Assembly (NCBI RefSeq): GCF_032163505.1
Contig: NZ_CP134147.1
Location: forward strand, 710,501-774,500
Length of the DNA stretch: 64,000 nucleotides
Direction: 5' to 3'
Source of the DNA: Streptococcus parasanguinis
GTDB taxonomy: Bacteria > Bacillota > Bacilli > Lactobacillales > Streptococcaceae
Shown here: positions 54,001 to 64,000 of the stretch, piece by piece
Numbering within the stretch: the first letter of the stretch is position 1
Layout: every line of letters starts with the position of its first letter
Translations under genes and position numbers: made by a program
Notes under the pieces: generated by a model
What the model saw: the letters and a program-made list of their open reading frames with translations, nothing else
Databases searched by the model: none
Told to the model about the DNA's origin: nothing

Positions 54001-57000
54001 AACTGCACGCTGCTGGGAACAAAGGTGGCTATCTAGCGGGTGTTGTTGGCGAGAACTGGAAAGGTGTTGTTGAAAAAGCTTACGTTTATGCTGAAATCAC
54101 TGGGAACAAAGCCAAAGCGGCAGGTCTCGTTTATTCCTCTCAAAATGGTGGAAATAACCACACAGTAGGTAAAGAAGGGGTTCTCAGAAATTCAGTTGCT
54201 AAAGGTTCAATTGAACTCAAAGACGCGGTACAATCTGGTGGATTACTAGGGACCAACTGGGCCTTGGGGACTATTGAAGACAACATCACCATGATGAAAG
54301 TCAAAACTGGTGAGATGGTCTTCGGACACTCGGATATCGACGCAGATGATTATTTCACCTATTCAAGAACCAAGCGCAATTACAGTGTGGAAGGCGTAAG
54401 TGAAGGGAAGAAATCCTTTAACAACTCCCGTAAAATCCCTAGCATCTCGCTGGCAGAAGCTGAGCAGAAGATTGAAGCAATGGGAATCACTGCTGATAAA
54501 TTCACCAGCAGCAAACCGATTGAAGATACGCTCAATCACCTTGTTAGCAAAGACGATCAATACAAGGCTATCACTGGTTACGATGCGACTCGTGAGCTAG
54601 CTTACCGCAATATTGCTAAATTGCAACCATTCTACAACAAAGAATGGATTGTCGACCAAGGGAATAAATTGGCTACAACGAGTCCTCTCTTGACCAAGGA
54701 AGTCTTGTCTGTGACTGCTATGAAGGGCAATGATTTTGTCACGGAACTAGCTGATGCTGATCACATCCTGATCCATTATGCCGATAAGACAAAAGATATC
54801 TTTAGCATTTCACCGAAAGAGTCTAAAGTCAAACAAGTCAAAGAGTACAGTGTGGCGGAGCTCGGTGAAGTGGTCTATACACCGAATATGGTGGACAAAG
54901 ACCGTAGTGATCTCATTGGTGCCATCGTTGAAAAATTAAGCCCTGTCGAATTACAATCAGATCCAATCTACACCCATCTTGGTCGAACAGGTCCTAACAA
55001 GGTCAATGCTATTAAGAACCTTTACCTTGAAGAAAGCTTCCAAGCAGTCAAGGATAATCTGACTCACTTTGTCAAACAACTGGTTGAAAACCAAGATCAT
55101 CAGTTGAATACAGATGAAGCTGCCAAACGTGCGCTCATTAAGAAGATTGATGATAATAAGGCTGCTGTTCTTTTGGGTCTTTCTTACCTCAACCGTTATT
55201 ACGGGGTGAAATTCGATAATGTCAATCTCAAGCAACTCATGTTGTTCAAGCCAGACTTCTATGGGAAGAATGTTGATGTCTTAGACCGCTTGATTGAAAT
55301 CGGCTCAAAAGAAGACTACATCAAAGGGACTCGTACCCACGATGCTTTCCGTGAAGTCGTGGCTAAATCGACTCTTTCTGGCAACCTCAATGACTTCTTG
55401 AAGTACAATATGGAGCTCTTTACAAAAGAGACAGACTTGAACGATTGGTTCATCAAAGCAACCAAAGACAATGTCTATATTGTGGAGCCTGAGACGACCA
55501 ATCCAGCATTCGCGTCTGCTAAACACAGAGCCTATGAGGGCTTAAACAATGATGTTCACGGTAAAATGATCTTGCCACTCTTGAACTTAAAAGATGCTCA
55601 TATGTTCTTGATTTCAACTTACAACACTATGGCCTATAGTTCCTTCGAGAAATATGGCAAGAACACGGAAGCGGAACGAACGGCCTTCAAAGAGGAAATT
55701 GACAAGGTAGCGAAAGGCCAACAGAATTACCTAGATTTCTGGTCACGTCTAGCAACGGATAAGGTTCGCAATCAGCTCTTGAAGAGCAACAATATGGTGC
55801 CGACCCCTGTCCTTGATAACCAAAACTACAAGGGCATTAGTACAGACCGTTATGGACATACCAACAGTGGCAAGGATGTGGCTCCAATCCGTGAATTGTA
55901 TGGTCCAACCGATCGTTACCATGCGACAGATTGGCGGATGGGAGCAGTGGCGCGAATTTACGGAAATCCATATAAAGATGACTCTGTCTTCTTCATGGTG
56001 ACCGATATGATCAGTGACTTTGGGGTCTCTGCCTTCACGCACGAAACGACGCACGTCAATGACCGTATGGTTTACTTAGGTGGTTGGAGACACCGCGAAG
56101 GAACTGATATTGAAGCCTTTGCCCAAGGAATGTTGCAAACACCATCCGTATCCAATCCAAATGGGGAATACAAGGCCTTAGGTCTCAACATGGCCTATGA
56201 GCGTCCTAACGATGGAAACCAATGGTACAATACCAATCCAAATGATTTGAAGTCACGTGACGAAATTGATCGGTATATGAAAGGCTATAATGACACTCTC
56301 ATGCTTCTGGATTACCTAGAAGGAGAAGCCGTCCTCAATAAAGGCAGTCAAGACTTGAACAATGCATGGTTCAAGAAGGTTGATAAACAATACCGAGGGG
56401 CTAATACCAAGAATCAATTTGATAAGGTGCGTCCTTTGAGTGATGAGGAAAAAGCCATCACCTTACATTCAGTAGATGATCTCATCACCAACAACTTCAT
56501 GACCAATCGTGGTCCTGGAAATGGTGTCTATAATCCATTAGACTTTGGCTCAGCCTATGTGACGGTGCCGATGATGACAGGGATCTATGGTGGAAACACC
56601 AGTGAAGGGGCTCCTGGAGCCATGTCCTTCAAACACAATACCTTTAGACTCTGGGGCTACTATGGTTATGAAAAAGGCTTCTTAGGCTATGCTTCAAACA
56701 AGTATAAACAAGAATCCAAACAAGCAGGTCATGCGACTTTAGGGGATGATTACATCATTCAAAAGATTTCTGATGGAACATTCAGTACCCTTGAAGACTG
56801 GAAGAAAGCCTACTTCAACGAAGTGGTGACCAGTGCTAAAAATGGACTTCAGGCTATTGAAGTTGATGGGACTACTTATAGCACTTATGATGACTTAAAA
56901 CAAGCCTTTGCAACTGCGGTTGAAAAAGATCAGGCCAGTTTGAAGAATGGTTCTGTCAAATTTGACAATACCCTTGCCTTGAAAGAAAAAATCTTTAAGA

Positions 57001-57047
57001 AATTACTGCAACAAACAGACAGTTTCAAAACGTCTATCTTTAAATAA
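51093..57047 (+). CDS. M26-family zinc metalloprotease (IgA1 protease/ZmpB type), YSIRK signal
   Basis: A 1984-residue secreted, wall-bound protease. The N-terminus has a YSIRK signal (14-18) and hydrophobic export segment. The sortase motif LPQTG (100-104) lies near the N-terminus followed by two hydrophobic segments, the known arrangement in M26 proteases. Then come a G5 domain (about 250-320), about five 27-residue repeats (338-466), two more G5-like domains (about 470-625), a GLUG-like region (about 900-1040) and the M26 catalytic part. The zinc site is HETTH (1650-1654), with a downstream Glu in REGTDIEAFAQG. Related enzymes cleave human IgA1 or host mucins; the substrate here cannot be assigned. 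Monocistronic; terminator follows. Confidence 0.92.
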   Translation: MKKAKQTFEKMTKYSIRKLSVGVGPVAIGAFLLGGSLLGARPVQADQVTLPAHVHLGYVTEEELTAEEKAQVIHAIPEAYQNEDTFYLVYKKKEATQSVLPQTGSQEIALFGLSLATASFAVLLLSKKHRKKIMGVLLIGAMGQSLLLPVEVAALQNQVLRAYNQDLAIASSKDLANGVIQIDGYDYIGYLRYPSVQKTSLREPKAMQETKPSVKGTIKTSTGIPQVEPQARVTPEVAPAFPQVEKPSLEVYTEPVPFETVNQVDPTLPKGQTKVLTAGQNGERTLLTEVSVVDGQEVRRVVESKVTKEPVSQILAVGTKEDAQPTPQPSPSPVVTAKGTQEEGHVGEAPVQPENPAYTGVVEDKGTQEEGHIGEAPVQPENPAYTGVVEAKGTQEEGHIGEAPVQPENPAYTGVVEAKGTQEEGHVGEAPIQPENPTYTGMVEAKGTQEEGHVGEAPVQPENPTYQVTEGTVTETETVILPYETEYVTDANRYTDEESLLQKGEAGSQEIRRVYKTVNGEKIGEPLSTTTETVKAPVTEKISRGTKAIEGQKEEVAFEEIPFKTVTEQDATLLKGTERVSQAGKNGKKKITKVYKTIKGVKTTDAPTISEEVVEQAQDQIIQQGTKELDKPTLTLTNLDQEVLKRSAKATYRLDKPDGVTIKSIQAVLKKGDQVVKTLTLSETDLAAALADLDYYKDYTLATTMVYDRGNGDEEEVLKEEPLRIDLKKVEIKNIKETSLISVDDQGLETDSSLLSETPSDVKPYYLKVTTHDNKVTKLAVDKIEEVTVDGATLYKVTAKAPDLVQRTADNQFSEEYVHYIAKPKAHEGDVYYNFNELVKAMQANPTGTFKLGSNMNASNVQPAGKSYVTNAFKGILESTDGNTFAIHNITRPLFGNIEGGAVKNLLLENVAIDLPGTDRVAPIAGVIKNNATVENVKVTGSVVGNNDVAGIVNKIDGSGKVSNVAFIGKLHAAGNKGGYLAGVVGENWKGVVEKAYVYAEITGNKAKAAGLVYSSQNGGNNHTVGKEGVLRNSVAKGSIELKDAVQSGGLLGTNWALGTIEDNITMMKVKTGEMVFGHSDIDADDYFTYSRTKRNYSVEGVSEGKKSFNNSRKIPSISLAEAEQKIEAMGITADKFTSSKPIEDTLNHLVSKDDQYKAITGYDATRELAYRNIAKLQPFYNKEWIVDQGNKLATTSPLLTKEVLSVTAMKGNDFVTELADADHILIHYADKTKDIFSISPKESKVKQVKEYSVAELGEVVYTPNMVDKDRSDLIGAIVEKLSPVELQSDPIYTHLGRTGPNKVNAIKNLYLEESFQAVKDNLTHFVKQLVENQDHQLNTDEAAKRALIKKIDDNKAAVLLGLSYLNRYYGVKFDNVNLKQLMLFKPDFYGKNVDVLDRLIEIGSKEDYIKGTRTHDAFREVVAKSTLSGNLNDFLKYNMELFTKETDLNDWFIKATKDNVYIVEPETTNPAFASAKHRAYEGLNNDVHGKMILPLLNLKDAHMFLISTYNTMAYSSFEKYGKNTEAERTAFKEEIDKVAKGQQNYLDFWSRLATDKVRNQLLKSNNMVPTPVLDNQNYKGISTDRYGHTNSGKDVAPIRELYGPTDRYHATDWRMGAVARIYGNPYKDDSVFFMVTDMISDFGVSAFTHETTHVNDRMVYLGGWRHREGTDIEAFAQGMLQTPSVSNPNGEYKALGLNMAYERPNDGNQWYNTNPNDLKSRDEIDRYMKGYNDTLMLLDYLEGEAVLNKGSQDLNNAWFKKVDKQYRGANTKNQFDKVRPLSDEEKAITLHSVDDLITNNFMTNRGPGNGVYNPLDFGSAYVTVPMMTGIYGGNTSEGAPGAMSFKHNTFRLWGYYGYEKGFLGYASNKYKQESKQAGHATLGDDYIIQKISDGTFSTLEDWKKAYFNEVVTSAKNGLQAIEVDGTTYSTYDDLKQAFATAVEKDQASLKNGSVKFDNTLALKEKIFKKLLQQTDSFKTSIFK
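52104..52490 (+). repeat. Tandem 81-bp repeats inside the protease gene
   Basis: Nearly identical 81-base units start at 52104, 52185, 52266, 52347 and 52428 (the last partial), each coding for KGTQEEGHVGEAPVQPENP plus eight residues. The high identity suggests recent expansion and variable copy number between strains. Confidence 0.93.
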
Positions 57048-57054
57048 TCGAATT

Positions 57055-57085
57055 CTCTCATCTGCTGAGCAGGTGAGAGTTTTTT
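57055..57085 (+). terminator. Terminator after the M26 protease gene
   Basis: CTCTCATCTGC-TGA-GCAGGTGAGAG (one G-T), followed by six T residues. Confidence 0.93.
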
Positions 57086-57213
57086 AGAAGGAAAAATGAA
57101 TAGAGGTGGACAAAGCGTCTAAAAATTAAAAGAAATCAATCGTAGATAGGAAAAATTATCATATTAAAAAAATAACGTAATTTCACTAAAACGCTTACTT
57201 TTATAGGAAATAT

Positions 57214-57242
57214 TTGACTATTATATCTTTTAGGAGTAAACT
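57214..57242 (+). promoter_or_regulatory. Probable promoter of the ATP synthase operon
   Basis: TTGACT and TAAACT with 17-base spacing. Upstream, TAAAACGCTTA (57187-57197) resembles part of a cre site but fails at the outer positions. Two Shine-Dalgarno-like sequences follow: AAGGAGG at 57243 has no start codon, and AAAGGAG at 57261 serves atpE. Confidence 0.6.
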
Positions 57243-57275
57243 AAGGAGGTAAAATTTATAAAAGGAGAATTCATC

Positions 57276-57476
57276 ATGAATTTAACATTTTTAGGTCTTT
57301 GTTTAGCCTGTTTTGGTGTATCACTGGCAGAAGGTTTGATGATGAGTAGCTTATTGAAATCTGCGTCTCGTCAACCAGAAATTATCGGTCAATTGCGTAG
57401 CCTCTTGATTCTTGGTGTTGCCTTTGTCGAAGGTACTTTCTTCGTAACCTTGGTTATGGCCTTTATTATCAAATAG
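57276..57476 (+). CDS. atpE: F0F1 ATP synthase subunit c
   Basis: A 66-residue double-helix proteolipid forming the proton-driven ring. The essential carboxylate is Glu52 (AFVEGTFF) in the second helix; the polar loop is SASRQPE. The Gly-rich packing motif of the first helix is reduced to [12 protein letters not shown], as in other streptococci. In streptococci this enzyme mainly pumps protons out at low pH using ATP. Strong AAAAGGAG ribosome-binding site. First gene of atpEBFHAGDC; c precedes a, the streptococcal order. Confidence 0.97.
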   Translation: MNLTFLGLCLACFGVSLAEGLMMSSLLKSASRQPEIIGQLRSLLILGVAFVEGTFFVTLVMAFIIK

Positions 57477-57509
57477 ACGCTTCTATTTTAGAAAAGGAGG
57501 TGTCAAACC

Positions 57510-58223
57510 TTGGAAGAAAGTATCAATCCAACGATTACTCTTGGACCTGTATCTTTTAATTTGACCCTACTTGCTATGACCCTGATTTCTGTTTTCGCCG
57601 TTTTTGGCTTCATTTATTGGGCCAGTCGAAAAATGTCGATCCGACCAAAAGGCAAACAAAATGTGCTGGAATACGCATATGACTTTGTCGTAGGCTTTAC
57701 AAAAGGAAATATTGGGGAACATTACATAAAGGACTATTCCTTGTTCTTGTTTGTTCTTTTCCTCTTTCTTTTAGTAGCCAATAACATTGGATTGATGGCT
57801 AAAATCGAAACGACCAATGGTTACAATTTGTGGACATCACCAACCGCTAACCTGGGTTATGACTTTGCCTTTTCATTTTTGATCACCTTAATCGCCCATG
57901 TAGAAGGAATTCGCAGACGTGGTGTGAAGGAATATTTAAAGGCTTTTGTGACACCCGGATTTATGACCCCCATGAATATTTTGGAAGAATTAACGAACTT
58001 TGCCTCCTTGGCACTTCGGATCTTCGGAAATATCTTTGCGGGTGAGGTACTAGCAAGCTTGCTTGTGACTTTGTCGCATCAAGCTGTTTATTGGTATCCA
58101 TTTGCCTTTATTGGAAGCATGGCGTGGACAGCGTTTTCGATTTTCATTTCATGTATCCAAGCCTATGTGTTTACCATGTTGTCATCAATTTATATTGGTA
58201 AGAAAATTAATGGTGAAGAGTAA
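57510..58223 (+). CDS. atpB: F0F1 ATP synthase subunit a
   Basis: A 237-residue polytopic stator subunit providing the proton half-channels. The essential Arg is in [14 protein letters not shown] (about residue 171), and [18 protein letters not shown] is the conserved last helix. The start codon is TTG at 57510, six bases after AAGGAGG, where the protein begins in register with other streptococcal AtpB; no ATG is close. It follows atpE by 33 bases. Confidence 0.96.
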   Translation: MEESINPTITLGPVSFNLTLLAMTLISVFAVFGFIYWASRKMSIRPKGKQNVLEYAYDFVVGFTKGNIGEHYIKDYSLFLFVLFLFLLVANNIGLMAKIETTNGYNLWTSPTANLGYDFAFSFLITLIAHVEGIRRRGVKEYLKAFVTPGFMTPMNILEELTNFASLALRIFGNIFAGEVLASLLVTLSHQAVYWYPFAFIGSMAWTAFSIFISCIQAYVFTMLSSIYIGKKINGEE

Positions 58224-58242
58224 GTAGAGGAGGAGTAGAAGA

Positions 58243-58737
58243 ATGCATGTATCAATGAGTGAAATTATTGGTGACTTTATTCTCATTGCTGGTTCCTTCC
58301 TATTATTAATCTTTTTAATAAAGAAATTTGCATGGAACAATATCAATGGAATTTTAGAAGCGCGTGCCAAAAAGATTACAGATGATATTGATGGAGCTGA
58401 ATCAGCTCGTCAAAAAGCTGAGGAACTAGCAAGTAAACGTGAAGAAGAGTTGGCAGGTAGCCGCAAAGAAGCTGCGTCTATCGTCGAAAATGCAAAGGAA
58501 ACTGCAGAAAAGAATAAATCTCAGATCCTTTCAGAAGCCACTCAAGAAGCAGTACGTTTGAAAGAAAAAGCGCAACAAGAAATTGCGCATAACAAAGAAG
58601 AAGCATTGAACAGTATCAAAGGTGATGTGGCAGATCTCACTGTCAATCTTGCCAGCAAATTGTTGAGCCAACAGCTGGATGCTGAAGGTCAACGCCAACT
58701 GATCGATCGCTATCTTGATGAATTAGGAGAAGCCTAA
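58243..58737 (+). CDS. atpF: F0F1 ATP synthase subunit b
   Basis: A 164-residue peripheral stalk protein: one N-terminal membrane helix (about 8-28) and a long charged coiled coil linking F0 to F1. Family pattern [14 protein letters not shown] (LeuGlu-Arg stretch after the helix) and Ala/Glu/Lys-rich heptads. GAGGAGTAG ribosome-binding site. Its last base overlaps the atpH start (TAATG). Confidence 0.96.
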   Translation: MHVSMSEIIGDFILIAGSFLLLIFLIKKFAWNNINGILEARAKKITDDIDGAESARQKAEELASKREEELAGSRKEAASIVENAKETAEKNKSQILSEATQEAVRLKEKAQQEIAHNKEEALNSIKGDVADLTVNLASKLLSQQLDAEGQRQLIDRYLDELGEA

Positions 58738-59273
58738 TGGACAAAAAGCAACTGATGGTGATTGAGAAATATACCCAGCCTTTTGTTCAATTGGTCTTTG
58801 AAAAAGGAGAACAAGATCTAGTCTTTGAAAAATTGACCCAAATCAAGGGGATTTTTGAGGAGACTGGACTTGCTAACTTCTTAGCTCATATCGGTGTAGA
58901 GGATGAAGAGAAAGCAAAAAGTCTCAGACTTTTTCAACCCTCGGATTCACAATTACTCGACCATTTGATTGAAGTGGTTATTCTCAATCATCGTGAAGCC
59001 TTATTTTATGACATTGTAACGATTTGTTTGGATCAGATTCAACTGTTGAGCAACGCTTTTGTCGTCACTGTTACGACGGTTGCTGGTTTGGATCCTGTTC
59101 AAGAGCAAAAGCTAATCCCCATTATCGAAAGAAAATTTGGGATTCAAGTTCGCTCGATCCAACAAAAGATCGATCCAGATTTAATTGGTGGCTTTGTCGT
59201 GACAGCCAATCATAAAACGTTGGATACCAGTCTCAAACACCAATTGCAAGTTATAAAATCTAAATTGAAATAG
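58737..59273 (+). CDS. atpH: F0F1 ATP synthase subunit delta
   Basis: A 178-residue stalk protein connecting the b dimer with the top of the alpha-beta hexamer. N-terminal six-helix domain and the conserved C-terminal pattern DPDLIGGFVVTANHKTLDTSLKHQL fit the OSCP/delta family. Start overlaps atpF by one base. Confidence 0.95.
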   Translation: MDKKQLMVIEKYTQPFVQLVFEKGEQDLVFEKLTQIKGIFEETGLANFLAHIGVEDEEKAKSLRLFQPSDSQLLDHLIEVVILNHREALFYDIVTICLDQIQLLSNAFVVTVTTVAGLDPVQEQKLIPIIERKFGIQVRSIQQKIDPDLIGGFVVTANHKTLDTSLKHQLQVIKSKLK

Positions 59274-59285
59274 AAAGTGGTGTGA

Positions 59286-60794
<1,509 letters not shown>

Positions 60795-60809
60795 AAATAG
60801 GAGTGGAAG

Positions 60810-61691
60810 ATGGCAGTTTCATTAAATGATATAAAAAATAAAATTGCATCCACTAAAAATACCAGTCAAATTACCAATGCTATGCAGATGGTGTCTGCTG
60901 CTAAACTCGGGAAATCTGAGCAAGCAGCCAAGGATTTTCAGGTTTATGCCGCTAAGGTACGTAAGTTACTAACAGACTTGCTCCATGGACATGAAACAGA
61001 AAATGCCAAATCCCATCCGATGTTGGTGAGTCGGCCGGTAAATAAGACAGCTTATATCGTGATTACATCTGATCGTGGTTTGGTCGGAGGCTACAATGCC
61101 TCCATCCTTAAAACCATGATGGAAATGAAGGCAGAATACCATCCAACTGGAGATGACTTTGAAGTGATCTGTATTGGAAGTGTCGGTGCGGATTTCTTCC
61201 GTGCCCGTGGGATTCAGCCGGTTTATGAATTGCGTGGTTTGCCTGATCAACCTAGCTTTAAGGAAGTTCGCAAGATCATTTCGAAAACAGTCCAAATGTA
61301 TCAGGAAGGCTTGTTTGATGAGTTGTACGTCTGTTACAACCATCACGTCAACAGTTTGACGAGTCAAATGCGGGTGGAACAAATGCTTCCAATTATTGAT
61401 TTGGACCCCAATGAAGCGGATGAGGACTATGTATTGAATCTAGAATTGGAATCTAGTCGAGATGCCATTTTGGATCAATTGCTTCCTCAATTTGCTGAAA
61501 GCATGATCTATGGTGCCATTATTGATGCTAAAACAGCTGAAAATGCTGCTGGGATGATGGCCATGCAAACTGCTACAGACAATGCCAAGAAAGTCATTGA
61601 TGAATTAACGATTCAATACAACCGTGCTCGTCAAGCAGCGATTACACAAGAAATTACCGAAATCGTTGCGGGTGCTAGCGCCCTTGAATAG
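60810..61691 (+). CDS. atpG: F0F1 ATP synthase subunit gamma
   Basis: A 293-residue rotor shaft of F1. Conserved N-terminal coiled-coil helix ([21 protein letters not shown] in its first part) and C-terminal helix ([20 protein letters not shown]), with the Rossmann-like middle domain ([10 protein letters not shown]). AATAGGAGTGG ribosome-binding site before ATG 60810. Confidence 0.97.
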   Translation: MAVSLNDIKNKIASTKNTSQITNAMQMVSAAKLGKSEQAAKDFQVYAAKVRKLLTDLLHGHETENAKSHPMLVSRPVNKTAYIVITSDRGLVGGYNASILKTMMEMKAEYHPTGDDFEVICIGSVGADFFRARGIQPVYELRGLPDQPSFKEVRKIISKTVQMYQEGLFDELYVCYNHHVNSLTSQMRVEQMLPIIDLDPNEADEDYVLNLELESSRDAILDQLLPQFAESMIYGAIIDAKTAENAAGMMAMQTATDNAKKVIDELTIQYNRARQAAITQEITEIVAGASALE

Positions 61692-61767
61692 TTGTCGGAT
61701 ACAATTTTAAATACAAAAACAGATGCTTGAAAGAGAACTTTTGAGCAGTAGAAATTACTTAGAATAG

Positions 61768-63183
<1,416 letters not shown>

Positions 63184-63196
63184 GAAGAGGTGAAAG

Positions 63197-63616
63197 ATGA
63201 GTCAAATGAACGTCCAAATCGTTACACCGGATGGACTGGTTTATGATCATCATGCCGCATTTGTATCTGTCAAGACAATTGATGGTGAATTAGGGATTTT
63301 ACCTCATCATATCAATACCATTGCGGTTTTGGCTGTAGACCAAGTAAAGGTTCGTCGTGTCGACGATGACAAACATATTGATTGGATTGCAGTCAATGGT
63401 GGGATTATCGAAGTAGCTGATAATGTCATTACCATTGTTGCCGATTCTGCCGAACGTGCTCGAGATATTGACATTAGTCGTGCAGAACGTGCCAAACTGC
63501 GAGCTGAAAAAGCGATTGAAGAAGCCAAAGATCAGCATTCGGTTGATATGGAACGTCGTGCTAAAATTGCTCTTCAACGCGCCATTAACCGGATTAATGT
63601 CGGAAATCGTTTATAA
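63197..63616 (+). CDS. atpC: F0F1 ATP synthase subunit epsilon
   Basis: A 139-residue regulatory subunit: N-terminal beta sandwich (about 1-85, with [12 protein letters not shown] and GELGILPHH) and C-terminal helical hairpin ([16 protein letters not shown]...). It links rotor to c-ring and can inhibit ATP hydrolysis. AAGAGGTG ribosome-binding site, 13 bases after atpD. Last gene of the operon. Confidence 0.97.
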   Translation: MSQMNVQIVTPDGLVYDHHAAFVSVKTIDGELGILPHHINTIAVLAVDQVKVRRVDDDKHIDWIAVNGGIIEVADNVITIVADSAERARDIDISRAERAKLRAEKAIEEAKDQHSVDMERRAKIALQRAINRINVGNRL

Positions 63617-63623
63617 GATATTC

Positions 63624-63660
63624 AAAATAAGGTGGAGGTATGTCCTCACCTTATTTTTGT
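63624..63660 (+). terminator. Terminator of the ATP synthase operon
   Basis: AAAATAAGGTG pairs with CACCTTATTTT, extended by an inner AGG/CCT, then T-rich sequence. Confidence 0.92.
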
Positions 63661-63697
63661 TGGGAGAGAATCAAAAGAAGAAAGTACGGACCAAATA

Positions 63698-63706
63698 TGG
63701 TATAAT
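63698..63706 (+). promoter_or_regulatory. Extended -10 promoter abutting the DUF1146 start codon
   Basis: TGG-TATAAT ends six bases before ATG 63713, with no Shine-Dalgarno sequence between. Confidence 0.72.
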
Positions 63707-63712
63707 AGCTGT

Positions 63713-63943
63713 ATGATTCAAATGATTTTTAATCTTTCAAGCCATCTATTGTTTATCTTTTTTGCCTATTACCTATTGATGAACCTGGTTCAATGGGAAA
63801 AGTTTTTAAAAGTAAGTGCTGAAAATGCGGTTAAAATCCGTTTTTTGATCTTGATGATCAGCGTCGGAATCGGCTATCTAGCGAGCTCATTTTTTATCAG
63901 TGTTTATGAGATGAGTCGACAGATTTTTATTGGCCAATTCTAG
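63713..63943 (+). CDS. DUF1146 (YwzB-like) small membrane protein
   Basis: A 76-residue membrane protein with two hydrophobic helices (about 5-24 and 44-64) separated by a charged stretch QWEKFLKVSAENAVKIRF. It fits the DUF1146 family found right after atpC and before murA in many Firmicutes; function unknown. The start is ATG 63713; a longer in-frame start at 63632 lies in the ATP synthase terminator and is rejected. The -10 box is six bases upstream, so the mRNA is probably leaderless. Confidence 0.8.
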   Translation: MIQMIFNLSSHLLFIFFAYYLLMNLVQWEKFLKVSAENAVKIRFLILMISVGIGYLASSFFISVYEMSRQIFIGQF

Positions 63944-63962
63944 CCACATTTTATAAAAAATA

Positions 63963-64000
63963 TGGTATGATAGAAAGCGTGACTTTAAGAAATTGGAGAA
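63963..64000 (+). promoter_or_regulatory. Promoter and ribosome-binding site of a gene starting beyond the window
   Basis: TGG-TATGAT is an extended -10 element, and GGAGAA at the very end looks like a Shine-Dalgarno sequence. The gene itself is outside; by the usual order it could be murA. Confidence 0.5.

Noticed and set aside
57187-57197. cre-like sequence upstream of atpE
   Set aside because: The core AAACGCTT is present but the outer TG and CA positions do not fit the consensus.

Overview
This 64 kb window is chromosomal, low-GC Firmicute DNA with the gene content of an oral Streptococcus of the mitis/sanguinis/parasanguinis type. Markers for this are comEA/comEC and coiA with ComX-type com-boxes, an arginine deiminase (ADI) cluster, the ATP synthase order c-a-b-delta-alpha-gamma-beta-epsilon, class Ib nrdHEF, and a giant YSIRK M26 metalloprotease. 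I favour a S. parasanguinis/S. australis-like species, but that is inference. There is no prophage, IS element, CRISPR array, rRNA or tRNA gene; almost every gene belongs to a recognisable family.

Layout. 1-8 kb: the end of a CorA-type channel; a structured ~300 nt leader feeding a TTG-started DEAD-box RNA helicase (cshA); an aldose-epimerase-like protein; a leftward pair (tRNA methyltransferase and GIY-YIG protein); a structured intergenic repeat; a leftward P-type ATPase. 8-16 kb: plsC, comEA-comEC under a perfect com-box, DUF805, holA, sodA, a HerA-like ATPase, and a beta-lactamase-fold serine hydrolase. 17-26 kb: the ADI locus, flp-arcA-arcB-arcC-arcD-dipeptidase (rightward), converging on a leftward operon of a 56-aa membrane protein, queA and an ArgR-type regulator. 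26-35 kb: nagB with a NagR-type operator, dacA, an MFS transporter, a lipoprotein, coiA, pepF, an O-methyltransferase, and prsA. 35-42 kb: an alanine T-box leader controlling a LURP-one-related protein and alaS; a palindromic repeat element; leftward nrdF, nrdE and nrdH with two NrdR boxes. 42-51 kb: ptsH-ptsI and the glycogen operon glgBCDA with a cre site. 51-57 kb: the 1984-aa M26 protease. 57-64 kb: atpEBFHAGDC, a DUF1146 membrane protein, and the promoter of a gene beyond the window.

How the genes connect. Several units deal with sugar and arginine energy metabolism and acid tolerance: PTS, glycogen, nagB, ADI and F-ATPase. Several of these carry CcpA-type (cre) or NagR-type operators. 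Competence appears twice, as comEA-comEC and coiA. Translation and tRNA functions recur: alaS, queA, and two predicted tRNA methyltransferases.

The least expected signals are regulatory. Five genes have a strong (mostly extended) -10 box only 6-9 nt before the start codon and no Shine-Dalgarno sequence, so I predict leaderless mRNAs. Two highly structured intergenic elements, a 25-bp palindrome in front of arcD, a 14-bp perfect inverted repeat before a 52-codon unrecognised ORF, and an attenuator-like hairpin before the TTG start of cshA also merit checking. I do not see a clearly new multi-gene system.
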